Source: Streptomyces smaragdinus
Lineage (GTDB): Bacteria > Actinomycetota > Actinomycetes > Streptomycetales > Streptomycetaceae
Direction of reading: 5' to 3'
DNA: 64,000 nucleotides
Assembly (NCBI RefSeq): GCF_009604385.1
Contig: NZ_WEGJ01000015.1
Location: 1-64,000, forward strand
In this document: positions 6,131 through 15,153 of the stretch, piece by piece
Layout of the letters: the number at the start of each line of letters is the position of its first letter
Numbering within the stretch: position 1 is the stretch's first letter
Program-made: the position numbers and the translations under genes
The notes under the pieces: generated by a model
What the model was told of the DNA's origin: nothing
What the model saw: the letters and a program-made list of their open reading frames with translations, nothing else
Database searches by the model: none

Positions 6131-8453
6131 GCACCTGGGCGCGAGCCGTCCGATCGAGGACGACGATCCGCCCCTCCGCCTCGTACAGCGTCACCAGTCC
6201 CGCGTGCGCCCGCAGCCGCGGCAGGCCGGGGAACGACACTCCCGCCCACGGCCGTCCGCCGGGGGTTTCGGCGAGGGTGACGGACACCTCCGGCTCCTCC
6301 TCCGCCGCCACGGCGAGCGTGTCGCCGTCCGCGAGGAGGGTGAGGGTGTCGGCGGGGAGGGGGCCGCGGTCGCCGGGGTTCCGGCCGTGGGCGCGCAGGC
6401 GCAGGCCCGTGTCGGTGGGCTCCGGGAGCAGGGCGGTGCCGGTCGCGAGGAGGGTGTAGCGGGCGGGCGGGAGCCCGGTGCGGTCGCGGAGGGTGAGGCG
6501 GGGGAGGTCCCAGCGCCGGAGCTGGTCCCCGGAGCGGTGGCGGATGAGCGCGGTGAGGGTATCGGGGGTGCGGGCCAGGGCGAGGACGGTGTGGTCGCGG
6601 TCCAGTTCGCGGGCGAGGGCGCGCAGGCGGGGGGCGCGGGTCTCGAGGAACGCGAGGCCGTCGGCGTCGGGGACGGGGAGGACGGTGCCGTCGTACGAGG
6701 TGGGGAGCGGGCCCGCGGCGAGGGTCGCCCAGTGGGCGGTGCGGCGGGTCGTGAGGTCGAGACGGTGGACGTCCTGTGCCTCGCCCCGGTCGGCGACGAG
6801 GAGGGCGGCTCCGCCGTGGTCGGCGGCGATCAGGCGGTGGGCCGGTACGTCCCAGGCGGCGCGGACGCGGCCGTCGCGGCCGAGCAGGCGGACACCCAGT
6901 TCGCCGTGGGCGGTGAGGACGGTCGTACGGGACAGGGCGACGGCGTCCGTCAGCGGCAGTCCGCCGGGGCGGCGTTCGGCGCGCAGCCGCAGGACGGGGC
7001 GGTCCGGCGGGGGCGGGCAGGCGGGGAGGTCGGCGGCCAGGAGGGGGTCGGCGCGGCGGCGCAGGGCGCGGATGAGGCCGGGGCGGGCGGCGGGGTCCGT
7101 CTCGTGCGGGGCGGCGCGCAGGACGGCGCGCAGGGCGGCGCCCGTGAGCTCGGTGTCCAGGGCGCGGTCGGCGAGGTCGACGGTGCGCAGGGTGCGGACG
7201 AAGGCGCGCTGGTCGTACCAGTCGGCCTCGTCCGGTTCCGGCTTCGCCAGCAGTGCCCGCGCCTCGTCCGCGTGCCCGGGGTCGGGGCGGCGGGCGAGGG
7301 CGTACGCGAGGAGTACGGGGCGGTGCGGGGCGTCGGCGTCCAGGCCCTGGCGGGCGAGGCTGACGGCGCCCGCGCGCAGGTCCTCGGCGGGCCAGGCCGC
7401 CTCGACGGCGCCGACGGCGTCACCGGCGGCCCAGCGGTCGGCGGACCAGGCGAGGCGGAGGTGTCCGGCGGCCCTCGGGTCCACCTTGGCCAGCCGCTCG
7501 ACGGCGGCCTCGTACGCGCCGCGCAGCCTGGCGATGCGCAGCGCGCGGTCGCGGTCGCCGGCGCGCCACCACAGCCGTACCACCAGGGCCGGTTCCAGCC
7601 CGCGGCCCTCCGCCAGCTCGGCGGCGGGACGCGGTCTGCCGTGCCGCTCGAGGAGGGTGACGGCGGCGAGGGCGTCGTCGAGAAGGTCGGCCAGGACGAA
7701 CGCCGCCTCCTCGATCCGCCCGTCCTTCTCCAGGGCGGCGGCGGCCTTCCGGTAGAGGGTCCTGAGCCGCCGGTGCGAGTCCTCGTCGTACGGCATCGAA
7801 CCGCCCCCCGGACGGCGCACCGGCGTCGGGACGAGCGGACCGGAGCGCCGGCCGGGGAGACGCAGCGTGGGATGACCGCCGCCGGGACCACCGAGGGGGA
7901 CGGCGTTACGGAGGGCGTCGCCCCAGCGGCGGCGCTCGAACTGTGCGGCGAGGCGGTCGACGTAGCGGCGCCGGCGGTCGGCGTACCAGCCGCGCAGTAC
8001 GCGGCCGAGGAGGCCGCCGTCGGGCCAGAGGGGCGGCATCGGGTCCGGCTCTCCGACGGATGCCAGTTCGCGGAGGTCAGGTTCTTGCGTGAACGACGGC
8101 TCGACGGGCGTGGGCTTCAGCTCCGGCTCCGGCACGGTGAGCGGGACGACCTCGAGCTCCCCGAGGTCGAGCCACGCGGCGGGGTCGACCTCCGGGAGCC
8201 GTGTGCGGTCGTAGCGGTGGATGGCGCCCGCCCGGGGAACCTCGGCGGGGGTGGGGAGGGGGAGGCCGGGGGCGTGTTCCGCGCGGAGGGAGAGAGGGGC
8301 GGGGAGGGTGACGAGCCAGTCGCCGCCGGGGAGTTCGTGGACGGTGACGCCGGGGGACCACAGGGCGAGGACGCGCGAACGGGCCTCCGCCTCGCCTATC
8401 AGAGGGACGGCGATCAGAAGCGCGCCGGCGTCCGTCCGGCCGCGGAACGTCAT
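6105..8453 (-). CDS. bpX6-like beta-propeller protein of a MoxR-vWA ternary system
   Basis: A 782-residue protein, last gene of a four-gene operon. The ATG overlaps the stop of the vWA gene (ATGA). The N-terminal ~100 residues (FRGRTDAGALLIAVPLIGEAE; VTVHELPGGDWLVTLP) form a compact domain. The middle (~220-480) is alpha-helical and repeat-like (LRTLYRKAAAALEKDGRIEEAAFVLADLLDD). The C-terminus (~490-780) looks like a beta-propeller (LRLRAERRPGGLPLTDAVALS; AAWDVPAHRLIAADHGGAALLV). The order with MoxR, a small bpX5-like protein and a vWA protein matches ternary conflict systems known from comparative genomics. Presumed cytoplasmic. Its biochemical role is unknown. Confidence 0.72.
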   Translation of the reverse strand: MTFRGRTDAGALLIAVPLIGEAEARSRVLALWSPGVTVHELPGGDWLVTLPAPLSLRAEHAPGLPLPTPAEVPRAGAIHRYDRTRLPEVDPAAWLDLGELEVVPLTVPEPELKPTPVEPSFTQEPDLRELASVGEPDPMPPLWPDGGLLGRVLRGWYADRRRRYVDRLAAQFERRRWGDALRNAVPLGGPGGGHPTLRLPGRRSGPLVPTPVRRPGGGSMPYDEDSHRRLRTLYRKAAAALEKDGRIEEAAFVLADLLDDALAAVTLLERHGRPRPAAELAEGRGLEPALVVRLWWRAGDRDRALRIARLRGAYEAAVERLAKVDPRAAGHLRLAWSADRWAAGDAVGAVEAAWPAEDLRAGAVSLARQGLDADAPHRPVLLAYALARRPDPGHADEARALLAKPEPDEADWYDQRAFVRTLRTVDLADRALDTELTGAALRAVLRAAPHETDPAARPGLIRALRRRADPLLAADLPACPPPPDRPVLRLRAERRPGGLPLTDAVALSRTTVLTAHGELGVRLLGRDGRVRAAWDVPAHRLIAADHGGAALLVADRGEAQDVHRLDLTTRRTAHWATLAAGPLPTSYDGTVLPVPDADGLAFLETRAPRLRALARELDRDHTVLALARTPDTLTALIRHRSGDQLRRWDLPRLTLRDRTGLPPARYTLLATGTALLPEPTDTGLRLRAHGRNPGDRGPLPADTLTLLADGDTLAVAAEEEPEVSVTLAETPGGRPWAGVSFPGLPRLRAHAGLVTLYEAEGRIVVLDRTARAQVLNVRTPPV

Positions 8454-10090
8454 CGGGTGCCCCTCAGGACGAGCAGACGGACGTCCTTCTCGACGTTCGC
8501 CACCTCCACCGTGCCGTCGTCCCTCCGCACCGCCAGCAGCGGCCGCAGCGGATGCACGGCGGGCGGCAGCGGCGTACCGGACCACCGGGTGAGCGCCGCG
8601 TCCCGTACGGGACCGCGCAGCCGGACCAGTTGCCCCGCCGGCGACCGCGTCACCAGATGCGCGTGTCCGGCGAGCAGCACCGCCCCGCACACCGACTCGC
8701 CCGCCGCCGTCTTCCGCGTCACGGGATGCTCGCCGTCCGGCCCGGTGAACCGCCAGCTCTCACCGTCGGCCGACCAGGCGTACGTCCCTCCGGGCGCCAG
8801 GACGATCCGCATCCCGTCGGCGTGGTCGCCCGGCAGATGCGCCAGCCGGGGGGCGTCCCCGCGCTCGCCGGGGAGGGCCCACAGGATCTCCGGGGCCTCG
8901 GTGGGCGCGCCCTTGAGGGGGAGGCGCCACCAGGCTCCGGAACGGCGCAGGAGCATGGCGTGCGCGTGGCCGATGATCGGGTCGAGGATGTGGCCCTCGT
9001 CGTCGGGGTACAGGTCGCGGGCGGTGACGCGGAAGCCGTCCGCCGCCGGGAACGGCTTCCCGATGACCTGCAGCCGCAGATACGGCCCCGTACGGCAGAG
9101 CACCAGCAGCCGCCGCCCGTGCTGGCCCACCGCCAGCGCCGGGCCCATCAGCCGGTGCCGCCGGGGGCGGGCGTACGCCGCGTTGCCCGGCTCGTCCGGC
9201 AGCTGGACGGTGATCAGCTCCTGGCCGTCGGCGGAGGTGAACGCGAGGCGGTTGCCGTTGCCGGGGAAGAGCAGCGGGCCGGTGCCGGGGGCGGGCAGCG
9301 GGTGGGCGGCGGTTTCCGTGCGGCGCCAGCCGGTGCCGCGCAGGATGCGGACGGCGGCGCGGGGGTCGGGCATCGCGAGGCGGGCGCGCCGGCCGGCCCA
9401 TCGGACGGTGAGCGCCGACGCGCCCGTCTCCGTCCAGGCGGTCTCCCCGGCGGTGAGGGTCTTGAGGCGGTGGGCGGCGGGGTGGGCGGCCAGGAGGGCG
9501 CCGGCGAGGAGCCAGCAGTCGTCGGCGCGGTCGAGGGTGTCCGTCCATGCCGTGAGCTCACGGGGGTCGGGTTCGGCGGCGCTGCGGGCGCGGAGCCAGA
9601 GGCGGAGCTGTTCGGGGAGGTCGCCGGCGTGCCAGGTGCCCGGCTCGCCGTGGCCGAGGACGCCCAGGAGCAGGGTCGTGCCGCGGGCGGTGGCGCGGCG
9701 GTGGGCGACGAGGAGGGCGGCGAGCTGGACGAGGCGGGCGGCGCCGAGCTGGGAGGGGCCGGTGTCCGTGAGGACGGCGATACGGCCGCGCCGGTCGCGG
9801 GAGGTGTGCGCCGGCGCCAGGTGGAGGAGCTCGCGCCGGGCGGCGCGGCGCAGGAACTCCTCCGGCGCCTCCTCGGCGAGCAGCCACTGCGACATCAGCA
9901 GGCGCTCGGGGGTGCCGCGGTTGGTGAGGCCGTCGTAGCCGTCGGGTTCGCCGTCGGGGCGGGCGGTGCGCGGTTCGCCGCCGAGGAGGCCGTCGACGCC
10001 GCGGACGACGGGGCCCAGGGCGGTGGCGCAGGCGGGGTCGAGGAGGGCGAGCTGTTCGGCCCAGGCGGCGAGGTGTGGGGGGAGCTTCAC
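8450..10090 (-). CDS. vWA-domain protein with C-terminal propeller, MoxR-associated
   Basis: 546 residues, GTG start overlapping the preceding stop (GTGA). Residues ~95-260 resemble a von Willebrand A fold: IAVLTDTGPSQLGAARLVQLAALLVA takes the place of the MIDAS strand, with D-TGPSQ instead of D-x-S-x-S, followed by TTLLLGVLGHGEPG. The C-terminal ~280 residues are beta-rich with repeated W/G motifs (SGAWWRLPLKG; GTYAWSADGESWRFTGPDGE), suggesting a propeller. vWA proteins couple to MoxR AAA+ ATPases as substrate adaptors. The incomplete MIDAS suggests metal-independent binding. The assignment rests on operon context plus the fold pattern. Confidence 0.68.
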   Translation of the reverse strand: MKLPPHLAAWAEQLALLDPACATALGPVVRGVDGLLGGEPRTARPDGEPDGYDGLTNRGTPERLLMSQWLLAEEAPEEFLRRAARRELLHLAPAHTSRDRRGRIAVLTDTGPSQLGAARLVQLAALLVAHRRATARGTTLLLGVLGHGEPGTWHAGDLPEQLRLWLRARSAAEPDPRELTAWTDTLDRADDCWLLAGALLAAHPAAHRLKTLTAGETAWTETGASALTVRWAGRRARLAMPDPRAAVRILRGTGWRRTETAAHPLPAPGTGPLLFPGNGNRLAFTSADGQELITVQLPDEPGNAAYARPRRHRLMGPALAVGQHGRRLLVLCRTGPYLRLQVIGKPFPAADGFRVTARDLYPDDEGHILDPIIGHAHAMLLRRSGAWWRLPLKGAPTEAPEILWALPGERGDAPRLAHLPGDHADGMRIVLAPGGTYAWSADGESWRFTGPDGEHPVTRKTAAGESVCGAVLLAGHAHLVTRSPAGQLVRLRGPVRDAALTRWSGTPLPPAVHPLRPLLAVRRDDGTVEVANVEKDVRLLVLRGTR

Positions 10091-10434
10091 CTGGCGGTCA
10101 CCGCCAGGAGGTGACCCGGGAGGAGGGCGAGGAGCGTGTGGCCCCGGGGTGCGCGCCGGGCGGCCGCGCGGGCGACGAGCGCCGGGGGTGGGTCGGTCGT
10201 GAGGTGGGTGGGGAGGTAGAGGCCCTGGTCGGGGGCGAGCCAGTGGACGCCGTCGGCCCAGGGGAGGTCGGCGCCGCGGGGGTCGCGGGAGAGAAGCAGC
10301 AGCCAGCCGTCGGCCTGCGCGACGCGGAGTGTCGTACGGGCAGCCGCCCGCAGCGCCTCGGCGGCGGGACCCCGGGCGGCGACCGCCGTCGGGGTCAGGG
10401 GCGGTTCGCGGGGGACGAAGCGGACGGGAGTCAT
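10087..10434 (-). CDS. Small bpX5-like component of the MoxR-vWA system
   Basis: A 115-residue protein between the MoxR and vWA genes, overlapping both by 4 bases (ATGA upstream, GTGA downstream). The sequence MTPVRFVPREPPLTPTAV, then GWLLLLSRDPRGADLPWADGVHWLAPDQGLYLPTH, corresponds to the small third component seen in these operons. No catalytic motif is visible. The gene spacing implies fixed stoichiometry with its neighbours. If the bpX5 label is wrong, it is still an obligate member of this operon. Confidence 0.65.
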   Translation of the reverse strand: MTPVRFVPREPPLTPTAVAARGPAAEALRAAARTTLRVAQADGWLLLLSRDPRGADLPWADGVHWLAPDQGLYLPTHLTTDPPPALVARAAARRAPRGHTLLALLPGHLLAVTAR

Positions 10435-11558
10435 GGCGCGACGGCGGCGACCAGCCGCTCGCGTACGGCCTTCAGCAGCTCCGGCAGCGCGTCCGCCGCG
10501 AACGAGGCGTCGATCTCCCGCAGCGTCGCCTCCGCCCGCAGCCGCGCGTCGCGGTGGTACGGCGGCAGCCCGAGGTCCGCCAGCAGCTCCGCCCCCGTCG
10601 CGGCCAGCCGCCCGGCGCGGGCCTCGGGGCCGCGGCTGAGCTCCTCGGCGGTGAGCGGCAGGCTCTCGTTGCGGGCGGCGCCCAGCAGATCCGCGAGGGT
10701 GTCGCGCGCGAGGGCCTGGGCGTCGGCGGTGGGGGCGATCAGCGGCAGCACCCACAGGTCGGCGTCGGTGGCCGCCGTCCGCCCGTCGAGCACCGCGGCG
10801 GCGGCGATCAGGCGCTGGCTGCGCACCGCCCGCCGGTCGGTGAGCGGTACACCGGCCGCGCGCAGCCGGCGTACGGCGGTGGCGAGCGGGAGGCGTACGG
10901 CGTCGAGGTCCGCGCCCCGGGCCGCCGCCGCGAGCCGGTCGACGGCGGGGAGCAGGCTCGTACCGGCGTCCCTGCCGTGGCCGTCGGCCGACCAGCCCGT
11001 CTCCAGCAGCTCCTCCAGCCGCGCGTCGGCGACGGGCTCGACGAACACCCGGGCGAGGAACCGGTCGGCGAACGCGGCCAGCGCCGGATCGTCCGGCAGC
11101 GTGTTCGCGGCGCCCACGCACACCCGCAGCGGGACGCCGACGTCCGTCGAACCCCGGCGGTACGTCCGCTCGTTGAGCAGCCCCAGCAGCGTGTTGAGGA
11201 TGGCGGAGGAGCCGAGGAACACCTCGTCGAGGAACGCCACATCGGCCTCGGGCAGCATCCCGGCCGTCTCCACCTCGACGACGCCCTCGCGCAGCCGCCG
11301 CAGATCGACGGGCCCGAAGATCTCGTTCGGCTCGGTGAACCGCCCCAGCAGATACTCGAAGAGCCGCCCCCCGAACTGCCGCGCCACCCGCCGCACGGCC
11401 TCGGACTTGGCGGTCCCGGGCGCCCCGACGACGAGCAGATGCTCCCGCGCCACGGCACACAGCACGACGGTCTCGGTGACCGTCTCCCGGTCGACCAGCC
11501 CCCGCCGCGCGACGGCCACGGCCTCCCGTACGACCCGGGCGTCCTCTGTCGTCTCCAC
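10431..11558 (-). CDS. MoxR-family AAA+ ATPase
   Basis: 375 residues. The Walker A motif GAPGTAKS near residue 43, Walker B VAFLDEVF near 110, the sensor region AANTLPDDPALAAFADRFLARVFVEP, and an arginine-rich lid identify a MoxR/RavA-type AAA+ ATPase, a family that remodels partner complexes with vWA proteins. It is the first gene of the operon. A TAGACT -10-like element ends 8 bases before the GTG at 11558, so the message may be leaderless. An upstream GTG at 11585 is the alternative start. Confidence 0.85.
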   Translation of the reverse strand: METTEDARVVREAVAVARRGLVDRETVTETVVLCAVAREHLLVVGAPGTAKSEAVRRVARQFGGRLFEYLLGRFTEPNEIFGPVDLRRLREGVVEVETAGMLPEADVAFLDEVFLGSSAILNTLLGLLNERTYRRGSTDVGVPLRVCVGAANTLPDDPALAAFADRFLARVFVEPVADARLEELLETGWSADGHGRDAGTSLLPAVDRLAAAARGADLDAVRLPLATAVRRLRAAGVPLTDRRAVRSQRLIAAAAVLDGRTAATDADLWVLPLIAPTADAQALARDTLADLLGAARNESLPLTAEELSRGPEARAGRLAATGAELLADLGLPPYHRDARLRAEATLREIDASFAADALPELLKAVRERLVAAVAP

Positions 11559-11606
11559 GGCGGGGAGTCTATGAGCGGGACGCACGCCGCCCCCAACGGA
11601 TTTCGT

Positions 11607-12179
11607 TCATACGAGCGGATACCGGTCCACGAGCTGCCCGTACCCGCCCGCCGTCCACACCTCGCGGCGGAACTCGCCGAGCGACCGCGCCCGCGGGTCC
11701 CCCACGTAATGCACCGTGCCGCAGCGCTCGCAGTACCAGCCCCGCTGCCACAGCGCCTCGGCGCCGGCCCTCCCGGAGACGGCACGCCGGTGCTTCACGA
11801 TGAGGAACACGCCCGGTCCGAGGAGGACGGCACCGAACACGGTGGCCAGCACGAGGACGGAGAACGAGTCCGCGCCCGGCTCGGCGACGAGGAACCCGAG
11901 AGCGGCCAGCCAGAAGAACGGCACAGGCAGCCCGAGGACCAGCAGCAGACACGGCCAGACCTTCATCTCCGGCACCGGCCGCAGCGACTGCGCGAGCGGC
12001 GACATCACGGTCCGCGTGTGCCAGTGGCCCTCGTGGTCCCGCTCCCGGACCCTGCCCCGGCCCCGCTGGTACACGGCGGGCACCGCACTCACCTGGTCGT
12101 CCCGCCCGCAGCTCGGACAGGACAGGTCCGGGGGTCCCGGATTCCGGTCCCGCCGGTTGTAGTCGATGCGCCCCACCAC
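11607..12179 (-). CDS. Zinc-ribbon membrane protein of unknown function
   Basis: 190 residues with two CxxC pairs, CPSCG near residue 21 and CERCG near residue 152. These could form one split zinc ribbon on either side of two transmembrane helices (roughly 74-96 and 106-126). Both ends are then cytoplasmic. It lies just upstream of the MoxR operon on the same strand with only 48 bases between, so co-regulation is possible but unproven. The function is not recognisable. Confidence 0.65.
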   Translation of the reverse strand: MVGRIDYNRRDRNPGPPDLSCPSCGRDDQVSAVPAVYQRGRGRVRERDHEGHWHTRTVMSPLAQSLRPVPEMKVWPCLLLVLGLPVPFFWLAALGFLVAEPGADSFSVLVLATVFGAVLLGPGVFLIVKHRRAVSGRAGAEALWQRGWYCERCGTVHYVGDPRARSLGEFRREVWTAGGYGQLVDRYPLV

Positions 12180-12259
12180 ACACCCCCGTCGTCAGCCGGG
12201 CACGTCCTGCCCAACCAGACGCCGGGGGCGGCGATTCGGTTTCCCGCCGTGAAGCCGTC

Positions 12260-13591
12260 TCAAACGGCGGGTGCGGCCTCCTCGTTCGGCGCCAGGGAGT
12301 CCATGAAGGAGCTCACCGAGAACACCGCGCGCCCCGGGCCCGCCGGACCGTACCCGGGGGGCGACGACAGGCCGTGCTTCTCCAGCGTCGCCCGGTACGT
12401 CTCCAGCAGCCGGATGTGGTACTCCAGCGGCGCCCCCGCCGGGTTCGCCTTGCCGAGGGGGGTCGTCGGCTCCGGGCACCAGGTGGTGAAGCGGGGGACG
12501 ACGCCGTGGGACATGAAGAAGTTCAGGCCCTCCTCCGTGGAGGCGATGGCCTCGTCGACCGTGGTGAAGCCGTGCGGCTGGGCCATCTCGACGCCCGCGA
12601 CGAAGTTCGGGATGACGTTCTCCGCGCCGAAGACCTCCGTCGAATCGAGGATCCGCTTGTGCCACTCCGCCCGGCCGACGTAACGCTCCTTGCCGGGGCA
12701 GTACAGCTCGAACAGCTTCTTGTCCCACACCTCGAAGTTCGGGTGGTAGATCTTCACGCCGTAGTCGTGGAACCGCTTGACGTCGTCCAGCGGCAGCGCC
12801 TGCGCCACGACCTTGCCGATCCACCGCTCGGGGAACATCTCTTCGATGGCCTTCGCGTACGAGCCGTAGAAGTCGGCCTCGTCCTTGCCCCCGACGTGCG
12901 AGGTGATCGCGCCGCCGGTCAGCGTGTACGCGGTGGAGGTGCGGGCCGTGTCGTACCGGTCGATGATCTGCAGCGCCTCGAGGATCTCGTCGGACGGCTT
13001 CACCCCCGTGTACGGGCGGCCGGCCGCCTTGTGCTGGCGCCAGTTGTGGTTGATGTCGCAGTACTGGCACTCCTCCTTGTGCCCGAAGTACTGGCAGACC
13101 CGGAAGACCGTGAGGTAGATCAGGTAGCCCCACTGGATGGTCGGGGCGACCTCCATCACGGACTTCCCGTTGGACAGCTTGTGCCGGTAGTAGTCCGGCA
13201 TCGGCGGCAGGCCGACGTCGGCGATGCGCACGCCGTCGAGGTAGAGGCCGAGGCTGCCGTCCTCGCCCGCCCTGACGCGGTACGGCGAGTCGGGGTTCAC
13301 GCGGACCGAGACGACCGTGCGGCGCATGTCGTACGCGCCGCCGGTGAGGACGATCTCCTCCGGCGGGCGGTTCAGCGCGGCGGCGCCGAGCTCGGGGAGG
13401 GTGCGGTGGTCGAAGGAGAAGATGAAGTACGACTTCGGCTTCACGTCCCCGTCGTCGCCGCCGCTGAGCGCCGACTCGTCGAAGGCCATCCCGCCGCGGA
13501 GGAGGTCCTCCTTGATCACGGCCTCCCGCGGCACGTGCGGGAAGCGTTCCATCAGGTCCTCGACGACCGCGGTGCGGCTCAGGCTCTCCAT
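12260..13591 (-). CDS. Radical SAM protein with unusual CX8CX2C cluster motif
   Basis: 443 residues. After a 160-residue N-terminal extension comes Cys166-QYFGHKEE-Cys175-QY-Cys178, followed by D-I, in the place where radical SAM enzymes have CX3CX2C. Later motifs (YTLTGGAITSHVGG, the GGE-like region; FHDYGVKIYHPNFEVWD; VIPNFVAGVEM; VPRFTTWCPEPTTPLG) fit a radical SAM barrel. The start is set by TGGAG 8 bases upstream of the ATG. It is likely monocistronic and divergent from a GNAT gene. The substrate is unknown. The C-terminal 60 residues are P/G-rich and contain a further Cys (W-C-P). Confidence 0.78.
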   Translation of the reverse strand: MESLSRTAVVEDLMERFPHVPREAVIKEDLLRGGMAFDESALSGGDDGDVKPKSYFIFSFDHRTLPELGAAALNRPPEEIVLTGGAYDMRRTVVSVRVNPDSPYRVRAGEDGSLGLYLDGVRIADVGLPPMPDYYRHKLSNGKSVMEVAPTIQWGYLIYLTVFRVCQYFGHKEECQYCDINHNWRQHKAAGRPYTGVKPSDEILEALQIIDRYDTARTSTAYTLTGGAITSHVGGKDEADFYGSYAKAIEEMFPERWIGKVVAQALPLDDVKRFHDYGVKIYHPNFEVWDKKLFELYCPGKERYVGRAEWHKRILDSTEVFGAENVIPNFVAGVEMAQPHGFTTVDEAIASTEEGLNFFMSHGVVPRFTTWCPEPTTPLGKANPAGAPLEYHIRLLETYRATLEKHGLSSPPGYGPAGPGRAVFSVSSFMDSLAPNEEAAPAV

Positions 13592-13715
13592 CGGGCTCGC
13601 TCCATCCAGAGTGACAGGTCTCGTCCCCTCCATTGAACGCGTTCGGGCGCCGGACGCGGACAGGGGGCCCTGTTTTCGGTTGACGTGCCGCCCCGGGCGC
13701 CGGTTGGCTGGGCGG

Positions 13716-14183
13716 ATGCACGGGCTTCTCGTACAGCGGGTGGACGGCTCCTCCGACGACCTGGTCGCGGACTGGCGGCGCGTCCACAACACCATCATCC
13801 CCAATCACCGGCTGTCCCTCGCCGACGTCCGTGAGCGCTCGGGGCGCAACCGGCTCGAGGTCGCCCGGCTGGACGGGGTCGCGGTCGGCTGCTCGACGGT
13901 CCGCCCGCCGTCGGAGGACCCGTCCGTCGCCATGGTGATCGCCCGGGTGCTGCCGGAGTTCCGGGGGCGGGGTTTCGGCGGCGAGCTGTACGGGCGGGGG
14001 CTGGCGGCGGCGGCCGGGTTCCCGGGGGTGTCGACCGTCGAGACGCTGGTCCTGGAGCAGAACGAGGCGGGGCTGCGGTTCGCCCTGGCCAAGGGCTTCA
14101 TGGAGATCGAGCGCTATCCGCTGCCCGGTGACGTGATCGAGATCGCACTGGGCGCCTCGCTGAGCTCCCTCCTGGGGCAGTAG
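13716..14183 (+). CDS. GNAT family N-acetyltransferase
   Basis: 155 residues with the acetyl-CoA loop VIARVLPEFRGRGFGGELY (R-G-x-G-x-G variant) and the family C-terminal NEAGLRFALAKGFMEIERY. The start is chosen at the ATG of MHGLLVQRVDG, since upstream codons overlap the divergent promoter region. A TTGACG -35-like hexamer lies at 13679. The acceptor substrate cannot be inferred. It is divergent from the radical SAM gene. Confidence 0.82.
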   Translation: MHGLLVQRVDGSSDDLVADWRRVHNTIIPNHRLSLADVRERSGRNRLEVARLDGVAVGCSTVRPPSEDPSVAMVIARVLPEFRGRGFGGELYGRGLAAAAGFPGVSTVETLVLEQNEAGLRFALAKGFMEIERYPLPGDVIEIALGASLSSLLGQ

Positions 14184-14223
14184 GAATCACATCCTCCGCA
14201 TCCCGTTCCTCGATCCCGGAATT

Positions 14224-14255
14224 TCTAACCTTTGAAAGCGACTTGAAGGGTTAGA
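14224..14255. promoter_or_regulatory. Inverted repeat before the alpha/beta hydrolase gene
   Basis: TCTAACC (14224-14230) and GGTTAGA (14249-14255) with an 18-base spacer, 30-60 bases upstream of the ATG. It is AT-rich compared with its surroundings, and overlaps CTTGAA (-35-like). Probable operator. Confidence 0.45.
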
Positions 14256-14285
14256 CAAGATCGGGACACGACACGGGAGTACGCC

Positions 14286-15149
14286 ATGACGACCATCCAC
14301 CACCGCACCGCCGAGATCGACGGCCTGGAGATCTTCTACCGCGAGGCCGGCGACCCCGCCGCCCCCACGCTGCTGCTCCTGCACGGCTTCCCCACCTCCT
14401 CCGTCGCCTACCGGACGCTGATCGAGGAGCTGAGCGACGAGTTCCATCTGGTGGCCCCCGACTTCCCGGGCTTCGGGCAGAGCTCCGCACCGGCCGTGGA
14501 CGCATGGGAGTACACCTTCGACCACCTCGCCTCGGTCACCGGCAAGCTCGTCGACCACCTCGGCCTCACCCGGTACGCGATCTACGTCCACGACTACGGC
14601 GCCCCCGTCGGCTTCCGCCTCGCGCTGGCCCGTCCGGAGCAGATCACGGGGATCGTGTCGCAGAACGGCAACGCGTACGACGAGGGCTTCACGCCCTTCT
14701 GGGAGCCGATCAAGGCGTACTGGGCGGACCCTTCGACGGCCAACGGCGACAAGCTGCGCGGGCTGCTGACCGCACAGGCCACGCACTGGCAGTACACCCA
14801 CGGCGTCCCCGACCCGGAGCTCGTCGACCCGTCCCTGGCCGTCGCCGACCAGGCGCTGCTGGACCGGCCGGGCAACCAGGAGATCCAGCTCGCCCTCTTC
14901 CTGGACTACGGCACCAACCCCGGCCACTACCCGCAGTGGCAGAAGTACCTGCGCGAGCACCGCCCGCCGGTGCTGGCCGTCTGGGGCCGGGGCGACGAGA
15001 TCTTCGGCCCCGACGGAGCCCGCGCCTTCGCCCGGGACGCCGAGGGGGCGCAGATCCATCTGCTGGACGCCGGGCACTTCCCGCTGACGACCCGGCTGCA
15101 CCGCAGCGCGGCGCTGATCCGCGACTTCCTGCGGGGGCTGCCGGACTGA
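14286..15149 (+). CDS. Alpha/beta hydrolase, epoxide hydrolase/haloalkane dehalogenase type
   Basis: 287 residues with HGFPTSS (oxyanion HG near residue 34) and VHDYGAPVG near residue 103. The nucleophile-elbow residue is Asp (H-D-Y-G), as in epoxide hydrolases and haloalkane dehalogenases, not Ser. LLDAGHFPL carries the catalytic His near 263. The cap contains WEPIKAYWADPSTANGDKLRGLL. Expected to hydrolyse an epoxide or C-halogen bond via an alkyl-enzyme ester. The substrate is unknown. RBS CGGGAG before the ATG. A strong bidirectional terminator separates it from the convergent MMPL gene. Confidence 0.87.
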   Translation: MTTIHHRTAEIDGLEIFYREAGDPAAPTLLLLHGFPTSSVAYRTLIEELSDEFHLVAPDFPGFGQSSAPAVDAWEYTFDHLASVTGKLVDHLGLTRYAIYVHDYGAPVGFRLALARPEQITGIVSQNGNAYDEGFTPFWEPIKAYWADPSTANGDKLRGLLTAQATHWQYTHGVPDPELVDPSLAVADQALLDRPGNQEIQLALFLDYGTNPGHYPQWQKYLREHRPPVLAVWGRGDEIFGPDGARAFARDAEGAQIHLLDAGHFPLTTRLHRSAALIRDFLRGLPD

Positions 15150-15153
15150 TCGC

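Noticed and set aside
6204..9938. Very long plus-strand open frame (over 1,200 codons)
   Set aside because: It is the reverse shadow of the vWA and bpX6 genes; composition is Arg/Gly-rich without domain pattern. The minus strand has conserved motifs and gene coupling.
14187..15101. Minus-strand frame over the alpha/beta hydrolase gene
   Set aside because: Shadow of the hydrolase, whose plus frame has the catalytic motifs and an RBS.
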